DNA of 64,000 nt from Sisyra terminalis (taxonomy: Eukaryota > Arthropoda > Insecta > Neuroptera > Sisyridae), in NCBI GenBank assembly GCA_958496175.1, contig OY292277.1:22090282-22154281 (forward strand), written 5' to 3'. Below are positions 1-11,700 of this stretch, piece by piece (positions within the stretch are counted from its first letter, which is position 1; every line of letters begins with the position of its first letter). Below the pieces are notes generated by a model that saw nothing but the letters and a program-made list of their open reading frames with translations, was not told where the DNA came from and did no database searches. The translations under genes were made by a program, and so were the position numbers.

Positions 1-80
1 ACTTTAAACAGCTTTTAATGGCTTCTAATGAGGCTTTTAAAACTTTAAAATACCTTTAAATGCTTTTTTTAACAGAGAAG
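1..80. repeat. Dispersed AT-rich repeat, copy 1
   Basis: This stretch resembles 41421-41495: both carry GGCTTCTA followed by AAATGCTTTTTTTAACAG. Weaker matches to its end (TTTTAACAGG) occur near 3150 and 17215. It is probably the end of an unclassified interspersed repeat. Confidence 0.45.
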
Positions 81-96
81 TGTTTTTGATGCATAT

Positions 97-220
97 GTAT
101 TTTGTATGCCAAGCAATCTTCCTCAGTGGTCATGTAGTAGTATTGAATCGCTCCGTCACTGCTATGCAATGAGTCACCACATTGTAACCACTGAAAAAGA
201 TTGCTTGGCAATCGAAATAC
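97..220. repeat. Inverted repeat (foldback-type element)
   Basis: The left arm (about 97-133, containing GCCAAGCAATCTT and CAGTGGT) is matched in reverse complement by the right arm (about 181-220, containing ACCACTG and AAGATTGCTTGGC), with about 48 bp between. The arms could fold into a hairpin. A short related string, GGCAATCGAAATACG, recurs near 34630, so this may be one copy of a dispersed foldback element. An open frame crosses it on the minus strand, but I treat that as chance. Confidence 0.6.
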
Positions 221-239
221 GCGTCTGACCAAATACATT

Positions 240-2090
240 TGTTTGAAATTTTCTTCAAATTTATGTTTATGATTTACCTTTGTAAATTGTATTACATAAA
301 TTAGAACACAATATATTTTATATATTGTTTAACCAGTATAAATGCTAACTTTGTAGGCAAATATTATATCGTGTTAAGTACCTAGCATTATTATTCTAAA
401 TCTAGGATAAATCGTTAGAAATTTGACCGAGGCATTTGCGTGAATAACGGTCAAGGTTGCTGTTCTGACGCAAAAATCTTAACAACTTCTTAGCTTTTTA
501 TGATATGAAAAATTGATGAAAGCAAAAGGGAAATAATGTATTTTCAAGATTGACATTTTAAAATTATCTTCACGCAACCGGAAATGAAAAACGTTCGAGC
601 TTATAATATATTCTACAATACCAGTTGGATTGAAATTTGTCAACTTGATCTGATTTAATTGATATATTTATTAGCCATGTGAATTATACGACTAATGTAA
701 GATATCACTTTCTTTTTGTTAGGCCGTATGAAAAAATAATACATAACTGACCCATATGACCATAAACGAATCCAATCTCCCTCCTTTAGAAAAAAAAGAA
801 CTTGCCCAAAACTAAATAAAAGTTTGGCACACAGAATTGAGATTATTGAATTTCATCTCGAAACACCAAACAGATGTTAAAAGCAAATTAAGTTTCGATT
901 TTCCGGTAATATAAGCGGTTGGAGGAAAACATGTAATTTTCTAAGTCTAATTGAAAAGACGCCGACCGCAAGCCAAAACACTTATGGCTAAAAATATCCA
1001 CAAAAAGTGATAAGGTAGAAGAGACGGGCAATCTGTTAATGCTTAGGAGATAATTACAATCGAAATTGATCATTATTGGAACAATTATTCAGCCAATGAC
1101 CGCATGTACTAATTGAAATTCACTTACATTAGGTACTGTTTCACTTTTGCATTTCGTTTTAGACATAGGATTTTTTTTTCGTTGTGATTTATTGGTCATC
1201 TCTAAAATAGAATGAGAAGTGAACGAAACGCATTCCAAAAATGGATTTGATGCCTCCAGCAAGGACATTCTAAGGACAAATCGAATTTTGACCTGAAAAG
1301 ACCTTTTTTCGCACAAATGTTTGCAATTCTTACATAAAAATCGAACATATTGTGTGGAAATATCGAAAGAGAAAGATTTCTCTTCTATGACATAATGCAT
1401 CCTAATTAAGTATGCAGCGCATATATTGAAGACTGAAAAGAAATTACCTAAGATAAAATCACGTTTGTTAAAACGCTAGAAATACAGAAGAATTCTGGAG
1501 AATTACAATAATCCAAGATAGTCACAATTTTAATATTTACTATTTATTTTTAGCCTTTGAACATATAATATACATACAAGATGAGATCAATGGAGAAGAA
1601 GGAGGAAAAAAAACTTGTTTTATTTCTTCCAACACAAACACTTTGGATAGAATTTGTCCTTGGCGATTTCTCTATCAATTGTAGGTAGATATATTTAAAA
1701 TACGAATATTAATTTAATGACGAAATTTCAAGCAGGAGGATTTTACACAGACGAGACGTGACACCATGATATTATCTTACACTTGATTCAATGCGAAAAT
1801 TTTACCAAATAAACCATTTGAGCAATACCCTAATAATTCGCTGAGACAAATATTTTTTTTCTAATTAGTGCCATAATTGAACTAAATGACATCATTGGCA
1901 TTGGTTAAATTGGCGTTAATTTTTCAACCAAACAAATGTATTTAGTGTTTCAAGCGATAACAGTCTAGATTCGCTTTGTGAAGGCTTTTTAAAGTTTTGA
2001 AATTTCCTTTTGAAAAGCTTAATCTTTGAGATAATAATTAAAAATTACTTCACGCAATACGATAAAGATGAATAAAAGAAAAATAATTAA
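240..2090. other. Gene-free stretch
   Basis: I see no coding exon with splice signals and no structured RNA here. The short open frames at 888-1400 on the minus strand show no recognisable domain and are not joined to others by usable splice sites. Base composition is AT-rich with homopolymer runs. Confidence 0.4.
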
Positions 2091-2092
2091 TA

Positions 2093-2250
2093 AGCCTACG
2101 AGTGGTCAAGGTGGCCGAGCCAATAATAGAATGTTGGATTCGAGTCTTGTAACGAGCAAATGTTTGAATTTTCTCGTTTTACAAATTTTCATTAATCCTA
2201 GGGTTGCTAAAGCTCTTAGTAGATATAAGCGATGGTATATGGTAAAACTG
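2093..2250 (+). repeat. tRNA-derived SINE, copy 1
   Basis: The head contains GAGTGGTCAAGGTGG, a tRNA-like A-box region, then GGATTCGAGTC, the B-box. The body contains CATTAATCCTAGGGTTGCTAAAG and GCGATGGTA, shared with the other copies in this window. It is diverged. An open frame of 82 codons runs through it, but this is repeat sequence and not a gene. Confidence 0.75.
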
Positions 2251-2420
2251 CTCTCGTTGGCACCTACTACCATTTGTAATACAGAAGATTTTAATCCACA
2301 AAAATTCCTTTATTAAACACCTTTTTTGGGAAAATATTTGGGAAAAACTGTTAAGACTAATTCAGAATTTTTCTGAGAGATATTTTCTGTATCTTTTAGA
2401 AAATTAACGCTAAATAAATA

Positions 2421-2944
2421 CAGTAATCTCCCCCTCCTACACGGTATTTCTATAACGCCTTCTCATATTAAGCGATTTTATATCCTTCATATGACACGTG
2501 TTTTCCCCATATAACGCGGTAATTTCCTATGTTATGTTTCTCTATGTATAAATTCTTTAGGCTCATGTCCTTTTAAGGTACGTTAATTTCAAGCAACGTT
2601 GAATTATCTGGTTAGTTTTTCTTTAATTCGCGAACAAATCGGGCCATAATGGCAATTTAGTAACAAAAAAGAAAATTATATGATATTAGAATTGAATTCA
2701 CAAAAAAGTGAATTAAAATAATAAAAAAAGGAAAAAATGCAACGTTGCCAAATATTGATGTCCCTAACAGAGACACGAATCATTCCTTTTAAGCCCCCTT
2801 TAACGAAAAAAGTAAACGGTAAAAAAGAATTATTTGTACACAAAGTGTTATACAGAGTCATACAAGAACCTTATATGAAAATGCTCGTTAAACGCGCTTT
2901 CCTATAACGCGAAACTAATCTACCGTGTTATAGGGGGGTTTAGT
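2421..2944. mobile_element. Pogo/Tigger-like non-autonomous element, with nested MITE
   Basis: The left end CAGTAATCTCCCCC...ACACGGTA is mirrored by the right end TACCGTGTTATAGGGGGG...TAGTG in inverted orientation, with TA on both outer sides (2419-2420 and 2945-2946). CAGT-type ends with TA target duplication are typical of pogo/Tigger elements in the Tc1/mariner group. No transposase is visible, so it is non-autonomous. A palindromic MITE (about 2559-2783) sits inside it. Confidence 0.6.
2559..2783. mobile_element. Palindromic MITE, copy 1 (nested)
   Basis: It starts GGCTCATGTCCTTTTAAG and ends with the diverged inverted counterpart, with AACGTTG near both arms and CGGGCCATAATGGCAATTTAG in the middle. 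It shares its core (TTTAATTCGCGAACAAATCGG type) with copies at 12461-12670, 16659-16883 and 45188-45411. It is older than the 16.7 kb copy, judging from arm mismatches. Confidence 0.6.
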
Positions 2945-3190
2945 GTATTTTTTGTTCATAGACCTAAGAAATAATTGTTTCATCATACACTTATAGGTAG
3001 GTTAATTATGATTTCAATGATTAATGATTTCAAAAATATGATATGGCACATTTGAAATTAGGTAAATAAGTTTAGTCGTATTTAGGGGGTATTGCACCCA
3101 CTACCTGCTAAACTGACTTTAATTCTAGCTTTATCAAAAATTGGTGGCTTTTAACAGGTGGTCATACTATACAGATAATTTAGGTTGGGC

Positions 3191-3350
3191 TACTGGTGGC
3201 CGAGTGGTCAAGGTGGCCGCTCCAAAACTGGTAGGCACTAGGTTCGATCCTCGTATTGAGCAAATTTTAATAATTCTCGATTAACGGTTTTTTATTAATC
3301 CTGGAGTCGTTCAACACCATGACAGTTATAAAACGATAGTCAATAACAAA
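3191..3350 (+). repeat. tRNA-derived SINE, copy 2 (best head)
   Basis: TGGCCGAGTGGTCAAGG is a Ser/Leu tRNA-like A-box region and GGTTCGATCC a nearly ideal B-box, 30-odd bp apart. The body TTTTTATTAATCCTGGAGTCG and the tail AAACGATAGTCAATAACAA match the other copies. The body does not fold as a tRNA after the B-box, so this is an RNA polymerase III retroelement and not a functional tRNA gene. Confidence 0.82.
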
Positions 3351-4917
3351 AAAAATCATTCTACCTACATATTTTATTATATTTTGCTAGTAAAATTTCA
3401 ATTGCATGTGATGAATTTAAAAAGTAATACTTATTTATTAGAAAAATTAGTTTGAGAAAGAAAAAAAATGCAATTAAAAATGGAAGTTTTATACGGGGAA
3501 ATTGTTTTAATATTTCAATGCAATTGGGTTTTACAGTATGCCATGAATTTTAAATTTAAAAAAGTTATATTCTTGACTTAAACTCAAGTTAATTCAATAT
3601 AATTATATATACGAGCATTACAACTTCTTACATGTTACATAACTTTTATTGTTCTTGCAATTGTTACGTCGAGAATTAGAAAAAATCAATACAATGAAAA
3701 CATAATAATTATTTTCATAGGGAAGAAATAAAAAATGTACGCCATGGGGGTTTGGGATTAAATAAAAGGGGTTCCCCTTGTAAATAATAAATTGCCATGC
3801 ACCTAACGGTAAATGTAATAAAATGTAATGCACTACAAATGCAAAAAAGATAAATACTACAAATCCATTGTAAAGAAACATATACATAATTTTCCTATTG
3901 AAAAAAATTAGCATCTTCAATTTTGGTTTGTGCCTACGTTTCAAATACATATTTTTTAATTTTGGCAAAACGAGTTTAAAAAAAAATATTAAAATAAATT
4001 ATTTACATGTAAATTTTTCAATTATGCAAATGGGCCTTGGGATGTCCAAAGAATTTATGAAAAAAAAAACACAGACGAATCAGTAACTTAAGTAAGATGA
4101 AGCACTTTAATGTAATAAGATTTTATTTGTGTAATTACTACAAATCGAAGAAATTGACTTTTCCAAATAGCGGAGAAAATCGTAATAGAAAAATTAATGG
4201 TGGAACAGAAAATGCAATGTGGGCGCCGCAAGTCGAGGACTTCGTCCCACAAAGATTGTACCTTTTATAGTCAACAATGTTGAACAACATCCACAAGTGA
4301 ACAATTTTAAACACTTCACCGAACTAATTTTACACGACATTATCCTTTGCAATAGTAAAAAAAAACAATATAAAACTAAACTGTAAAATTTAAGGACCCT
4401 CTTATTTATAAATCGTATACAAAAGTGACAGGAAATTGTCACATCGAGTGATTCTTCGCATCTCTTCCCAAACCACAAACTGAGAACATTGTCGTCGACA
4501 ATTCCCAAAATAAATTCCTCCATTAAGACTAAAACGAAAATACAAACCAAAAAAAGAACACCAAAAGATATCCTACGGCGGTAAATGTGCTAAGGAAAAA
4601 ATAAAGTGGGGGATGTTTTAAATATAAATGTAATTTCCAGCGAAGAAAACTTAAAACACAAACGCATGATTTATACAGAAAAAAAATCATCCTCAATACA
4701 TTATTGTATCTACCGATTCAACAATCACAAATTTTTTTTTCAAATTTTCCCTCACATTCCCTGCACCCATTCACGCATGTACCATTTTACAATTTGAAAG
4801 CACACCCGGATCAAAACACACGCCACAAAACACAAAACTTATCAAATATCAACAATAAAAAAAAATAAGTGCCCTTTTAAATTAAAAAATAATAATTTTT
4901 ATAAAATTGTTACTCAC

Positions 4918-4936
4918 GTTCTTCCATTTCAGCCAT
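4918..4936 (-). CDS. Candidate first coding exon of an unidentified minus-strand gene
   Basis: On the minus strand, ATG GCT GAA ATG GAA GAA C is followed directly by GTGAGTAA, a strong 5' splice site. It lies 225 bp from the ECHDC3 start in a promoter-like, GC-richer interval, which fits a head-to-head pair. The encoded start would be M-A-E-M-E-E. I could not find a convincing second exon in 1-4900: the open frame at 4194-4550 can be entered from an acceptor at about 4527 but shows no known domain. The product is unknown, and the exon may be untranslated or spurious. Confidence 0.35.
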
Positions 4937-5161
4937 TATTGTTACTTTGTTGTTTTACTTTTCTGTTGCCTTGACGACGTTGGATAAAGATATATTGAAT
5001 TTTGAGTGAGACACCGCGGCCACAGCAGCGCCTCCACGCACGTGGGTTGAACTTTCGCTTATGACGTCACCGATAACATATGGGGAAAACGAGTGCTCTG
5101 TATCAAAATAGAAGTTCGGCAAATTTAAAATAATTAACAAGAAAATACAAATTAACGAACA
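4937..5161. promoter_or_regulatory. Candidate bidirectional promoter upstream of ECHDC3
   Basis: This interval is much richer in GC than its surroundings. It carries a perfect palindromic cAMP-response element, TGACGTCA, at 5062-5069 and a CACGTG E-box near 5038-5043. It separates the ECHDC3 ATG (5162, +) from the candidate minus-strand start (4936). Function is inferred from motifs only. Confidence 0.45.
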
Positions 5162-8044
5162 ATGTTTCATCTAACAAAACGTCTATTGGGATCATCGATA
5201 ACTGTAAATGTATCATTTTTAAATGTCATATTGATTCTAATCATAATTATCAATTTATAGATCTCGCGAGTTATCAAAACACCGGTTTTAACGCAGGCGT
5301 ATCTTCCCTATAGCAAAAAGAAATCAAATGATGATATTTCAAAAATTTTACAACAATCAAAACGTTCAGTATTAGAAGATGGCCCTTTGGATGAAAATGC
5401 TGGTTATAAGAGAGACGGAGTACGAACGATTGTATTAAAATGCCTTAAAGACAAGTAAGAAACTAGATAAAAAATGTAAAAAAAAATATTTTTTTTGTAA
5501 TAATCGGTTTTGAATTTCAATTTTTACTAAAACTTATAACAAAAGGAGTGGTACAAGATAATGCGCTGCACCTATTAATCTTACCGCAGATAAAATATTA
5601 TGCTGTACACTATTTTAGATTGTGAACACCTTAAAGAAAAATGAACCTTAAACGGTTTTAATTTTTATACCTATTAGAATAGTTTAGTACTTAAATGCTT
5701 AAAACTTCCATCAACTTATTTCATATACATCGATTTTTTCACATGTCGAGGTTACTAACATAATAAATGCGACTGAGGAAAGGACTTATGATTTTTGTCT
5801 TATTCAAAAATAAACATTAATGTTTGACGAAAAAACACTATTATATTAATTCCAATCAATAATAAACGGCGATAGAAAACAATAATTAAACAATTTAGTA
5901 TTTTTAAAAGGCTTGAAAGCAATACATTATTAAAATTCCTCGAAAATATCTTTGAAATCAAATCAGGAACATATATTTACTTGGAAAATTATAATTATTT
6001 TTATCTACCTTGCAGAAAATTGAAAAAGGAAATAATTATTTATGAAACACTGAAATAATTTATACGTTGATACTTAAATCGATTTTATTTCTCATGACAG
6101 GGAGTAAGTGCATTTTTTCTGCTTTTCCCCCTGTATCCGTACCTTTTTTTAAGCTTAAAAAAATTTACTTACATTTTTAACAGTATTAAATAAATGAGGA
6201 TCATTAAATGTTTTAAATCGACAGTACTTCAAATACAACTAAAAACTATCTTTAAAATAGTATATTTTTGATAGCCCTCTGTTGTAAAATATTATTATTT
6301 TCCTAAAACAATTAATTCAAATGAAATTAGCTCGGAAAAAAGCACCCAATTCTTAAACAGAAAACATTGGCAACAAAGTAATTAGGATGTATGTAAAGTC
6401 TATAAATACTAGGTAGTATCTTATCTATTATCTGAAACATGAATCTATAATACTATAAGTACGTATGTTTAGAATTAGGAAAAAGAGAACATCTAATATT
6501 TATGTAGATAGATCAATTTCACTTGATTTTTCCAAAAGACATTTCAGGACGTTTTTTTTACTGAATTTGCTATCGTTTGTTGTATTTCAGTGGTTAGTAA
6601 ATTTATTTGATATTTTTCTCCTTGCACAATGAATTTAAAAGCTAAAAGATACTAATTTTAGGAAATCAACTAAGCTTTTGGTTCATTTTGAAACTAGTTT
6701 TATCAAAAAAATCGACAGGTTTTAGTCACAAAAAAGTTGATTTTTGGCTTTGATTCCAACTTGATTTTGAAAAGAAAAACTTTCGTTTGAATTTTTTATA
6801 GACTTATATATTTCTTCAGCATTGGAGGATATGGTAGCAAAAAAAGTATAATATGTCTTGTCTGGCTTTAAAATCACACACTTCCTTTACCTTTCGTGAA
6901 TAGAAGCCAAAATCTTCATTTAATTTATCATCTTCCTTTGAAATAATTTTAGAAGCAACATAAAATTGAAATAGTCAATTTTATTTGCAATAAATTTAAT
7001 TAAATCGGTAAACAAGTAGTGCAATGGAAGTTGTGGGCATTTGGTAAAATTTGAATAATAGCAAACAAGAATGGTGTAACATACCATAAACTGCCTTTTC
7101 TTATTTTTGAACTATACACATTTGGTTTTCACTTCACTAAATTTATGCACTCAAGTATAAAATATTTGTAGAAATGTTTTGTCAGTGCCAAGAATGAATT
7201 TTTTGATCGATTCGCTCACTATGGAAATCAAACATCCAAATTTGCGGTGTATTGTCATATACGCAAAAGGGAATGTTTTTTCAGCGGGACACGATTTAAA
7301 GGAACTAGATGCTAGTGCTGGAATTGACAAACATTACGAAGTATTCAAAACAGCTCAAAAACTTATGCAGGCCATTATTGACTGTCCTGTTCCTGTCATT
7401 GCTATGGTTTGTTAATTCATTGAAATATAGAATATAGATTATAATATTTATGTTTAAAATTTTAGGTCGACGGGGTTGCAGCTGCAGCTGGATGCCAACT
7501 AATTGCTCAGTGTGATTTGGCTGTGGCTTCAACAAGAAGTAGTTTTTCAACTCCTGGCGTAAATATAGGGATTTTCTGTTCCACTCCAGGAATTCCTTTA
7601 GCCCGAACGATAAATCGCAAACACGCACTGCAAATGCTTTTTACAGGTTTTTAAATTAAAACTACTAATTTTAAAGTAAATTTTACATATTTGTTGGTCT
7701 TAGGCCTTCCAATTAGTGCTACTGAAGCTGCTCAATATGGATTAATCAACAAAGCTGTACCGGTTGATGATTTGGAGAAAGAGATTAACAAATTAGTTGA
7801 TTCTATTACAGTGAAGAGTAAAGATGTAATCACTTTGGGAAAACGATTTTTCTATAAACAAATCGATATGAGTATAAAAGATGCTTATGCAGCTGGCAGT
7901 GATGTAATGGTAGAAAATGTGAATTTAACTGATGGAAAAGAAGGAATACGTAGCTTTATTGAAAAGCGAAAACCAGTATGGAAACATGAGCTTTCTAAAC
8001 CGGATGTAGATTCGAAAGATCCGTATTACTCTGAGACCTCTTAA
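5162..8044 (+). CDS. Echdc3: Enoyl-CoA hydratase domain-containing protein 3, mitochondrial (ECHDC3)
   Basis: Exons are 5162-5203, 5261-5454, 7172-7406, 7466-7646 and 7704-8044, all GT-AG and in frame for 330 residues. The crotonase fold is clear. [15 protein letters not shown] (near residue 110) and the segment [12 protein letters not shown] around exon 4 form the oxyanion-hole loops; [18 protein letters not shown] and [19 protein letters not shown] follow, and the end [14 protein letters not shown] is typical of ECHDC3. The first 30-odd residues are basic and Ser/Thr-rich with no acidic residues, as in a mitochondrial targeting peptide. The family is crotonase-like with no firmly established reaction; it is linked to fatty-acid metabolism and insulin sensitivity in mammals. 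The 1.7-kb second intron (5455-7171) holds no recognisable feature. I am confident of the family and less so of the exact N-terminus. Confidence 0.93.
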
Positions 8045-8793
8045 TTAATTAAATGGTGGTTTGTAAAACCGATTATTTCCATTTGTGATTAATAATAATT
8101 TTAAGGTGGTGGATAATTTTCGATTTGATTAACGAATTTCTGTACTATTAATAAAAAAAATTATACCCAAAACAATGCCGGATTTTTTGGTCGGCGTTCT
8201 AAGAAACAACGAAATATTAGGATCTTTGAAATCCTAAAAAAATGTGATATTTATTGCAAAACTTGGGAATTTAAAATTAGTCTCGATCTTCTTACAAATT
8301 ATATTATAAGCTTTATTAAATTTAGAATGGTCTCAGGGATAGTTTAAGAAAAATTTATTTTGGTAAAAATAAATCGAAATTAAAAAATCGAGTTCTCATG
8401 AAAGCAATATCTTTGCACTTGTAATTAATTATCACTTTTGCTCTCTATTTCAATAAATTCTACGTTTAACTGTCCTCCAAAATTAATCACTTTAATTGAA
8501 TTTTTTAATAGTTGCATTAATTGTATATAAATATTAATTGTTGATGTGAAACATCTATAGGCGCAGGAAAAACCGGATCGTTTGCGTGGCGAGCGATCGC
8601 CACGCTATAATATGGATATACAGTCTATATGTAGTATTAGTAGTAGTGTGTACAACATGGCGACGCGTTGCCATGCGCATGCAACGTGCGACTCCCTTCT
8701 CACTTGGTTCTATTGTCTTGTTTACTACCATTTACTACTGTTTACCACAGTATACATAACCTATGTTTTATTTGAAAAAATAAACAATAAAAT
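8045..8793. promoter_or_regulatory. Intergenic region and LRGUK promoter
   Basis: ECHDC3 3' sequence with AATAAA near 8149 is followed by a GC-richer patch at about 8560-8700 ahead of the LRGUK start. The patch has a perfect 9-bp inverted repeat (GCGTGGCGA, 8584-8592; TCGCCACGC, 8597-8605; 4-nt loop) and a second dyad, GTTGCCATGCGCATGCAAC, at 8667-8685. These could bind dimeric factors or form a hairpin in the 5' UTR. The 77-codon open frame over this patch has no known match and I leave it out. Confidence 0.4.
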
Positions 8794-11700
8794 ATGCCAG
8801 ACAGTGATAATTTAGAAAATGAAAGTGCATCCTCTTGCAAAGACAGCAAGAATACACTAGGACACATTACCCAGTCATTAGTAATTATACTTTTCAAGCG
8901 TCAATAAATGTAAAATCTACTCTCTTGGTAGATTAAAATTTATACAATTTTTTATTCTATATATTATTTTGTTTTAACTAAATCAATTAATTATTGAGTT
9001 TAAGTTCGTTCTTATTATACTTATTATTTCAAAATTTAATAACGACTGACAAAATTATATTTAAAAATCAGCTGATAGCGAGTAGCACACGAATGTTTTT
9101 ATTTTTATTTGTCATTAATGTAAACATTTAAAAATTATTTAATTAATTAATTTTCTAATCTTGTCTTTAATGCATATTACTTGTACAAACTCAATGTTTC
9201 ACATCTACCAGACGTCCCGTGACGGCTCACATTTTTTTCTTGTACATTTATTATTAAATTTTGTGAAATAATGAAACGTCAATTATTTATTTCTATACAT
9301 ATTGATTTTTATCAACTCCTACCGGGGCTACGTCTCTGGACCTTTTTTGTACACTTTGTCGTGATAACATTTTAAAAAATAAAGAAGAGGAAGGGAAAAT
9401 AAATAATGTTGAAGACAACGATTGCATTTGGGTGCTTTTTTTCTCGAAAAAAACAGGGTTGAAAAAAAATAGTAAATAATAATCAAAGGAATCTGTCGGA
9501 GATATTTTGTGCGGGGATGTTTTTTTTATTATTATTTTCTGGCGCTTTATAACTTCCAAGGTCTTTACGTGATTCTAGAGTTAATAAAATTCCGTTTATT
9601 GAGAAGTATTGAAAATTTGCTCGATACAAGATTCGAACCCAACATTTACCAATTTTGGAGCGACAATTTGATAGTTAATACCGTTTTATGTCTATAATAT
9701 TACATAAGCTGTTTCGTGAAATTTTAATTCATACAAAAATTAGTTAATCAAGATACCAATTAAAGAAGATTAATTATTATTGGTCAAACAATACTCCATG
9801 TAGCATTTTAGTTATAAAAGAAATAACGAGTTTTTCGAACTACCTTACCATGTTACTATATATATAAATATATTTTACATGTAAATATAGTCATTTGGAT
9901 ATTAAAAAAAAATATAAGGGAATAATGAATTTGTTATTTTAATTTCATGATTTAAAAAAAAACATGTATTATAACTTTAAATGTTTTTAATAAAATAATG
10001 TTGTTATGGTAATTTTCTGTGCCAAAAAAAATTAAAAATATTTTTTGCAATTTTTTAATAAAATAACTTCAATTATTGATTTAAATATTGTATTTATTAT
10101 AACAATGGCTTATATTCCGATGTAAGAAATGTATTAAATCAATTAACTAAATTATTAATTCCATGTTCAATTAGGTCTCCAAATTCGAGCTCGATAGGTT
10201 CCGTTTCTGATGATGATATTTCTGTAAAACCAATATTCCAAACACTTCAACCATCTTCATGGGCCGAAAGTGAAACATGCGAACAATCATTCGTGTACGA
10301 CTTAAGTCGTAATGTTAGTGCTGTAAAAGTAATTCCTACTCGACGACCAAATTTTGGATTTACCACCAAAGAAAACGAGTCGAAATCCGATTTTGATGCA
10401 TCTCGCATTAATTTTTGGAAAGGTGATTCTGAGGGTACTGTTAAAGAATCATTTGGGTAATAGCAAATTAGCGAATTACAATTTTATTGCTTATTTAAAA
10501 CAACGAACATTTAGGATAGATTTCGAGGATTATAGTGAAAGCCGAACATTTTCCGATATGCAAGATAGTTTTACTTCTATAAGGACTTTGCAGAGTACTT
10601 GGGGTCGCTTTGCTTTGGAAATTTCCCCCTGGAAAGATGAAGATCAACCATTTTTTAATATCTTATCTTACGAATCTTTGGAACTCAATGATGAGGAAAA
10701 AAATGGCTTGTTAACCGATCGTATTGTTGCAGCCTGTTCACGGTATTTAGATCAAATACCGGAATTAAATTTGTTTCATCCAACTAAAGTTGAATTGTCT
10801 CACAAATCTTTGAACGACGTTCGCATTCTTGGTTTCCACCACTATTTGCAGTATATCGATTTATCTTACAATAAATTAACAGATGTAAGCTGCTTAGGAG
10901 AATGCCCATTCTTAATGTACTTGGATGTCTCACGAAATTGTTTAACGAAATTATTAAACTTCAAGCCACCGTGGAACTTAACTTTTGTTAACTACTCTTG
11001 TAATAAATTAACGGAAATTCCTGATTTATCTAGTTTTTGGTCAATCTGTTATTTAGATTTGTCTTGTAATAAAATATGCAAAATCCAAGGCTTGAAAAAT
11101 TTACGGTATGAACTAAATATATATATCTGTCGGTGTTGCTTAAGAAATTGTGCTATTTGCATCAAAAGCTTGCCGTTTATATAAGCATAGTCGACTAAGC
11201 AAATGATCGTCATTTTAACTAATCCAAATATTTATCCGTTTGCATAAGTAGCGTCTTACATTCTCATACCATACAGTATTTCGTTATAGACTTCACATAT
11301 CCATAAAAAATCATTGGTGACGCAGATGATGACATCGCATGTGACCTAGGAAATTCGATATTTCGATATTTAAACAAGCATTGTTCAGTAGCAGCTATAA
11401 TAACTAGCGTTCTGTAAATTGAGTTATCTACATTTTACATGTCTGGGAATCAGTTAAAAAAGGTATTTAAAGGCATTTTTAATGTGTTTTTGAACATTAA
11501 GTTGCCTTTTCGCTACCACTTCAAAATGATGAAAATACAACTTTAATATTCATTGAACGCTAAGAAATACTGAGACAGAGATATATATGATAGCTTTGGA
11601 ATACCCTATCAGGAGTTGTTAATTTACTTCTTTGAAAACAGACCTGAGTGGAGTCATTAATAGCAGCAAAATACTAATTCAATTAGCATCCTTTATATAC

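Noticed and set aside
2068..2316. 82-codon open frame
   Set aside because: It runs through SINE copy 1; the translation follows the repeat and has no domain.
3191..3262. A functional tRNA gene (Ser/Leu-like A and B boxes)
   Set aside because: The sequence after the B-box does not close an acceptor stem and instead continues into a body shared with six other copies, so it is a SINE head.
4194..4550. 118-codon minus-strand open frame as exon 2 of the 4936 gene
   Set aside because: An acceptor exists at about 4527, but the translated sequence shows no known domain and much of it looks like AT-rich UTR; evidence is too weak to annotate.
8582..8815. 77-codon open frame before LRGUK
   Set aside because: It covers the GC-rich promoter/5' UTR with hairpins and ends just inside the first coding exon in another frame; no domain or homology is apparent.
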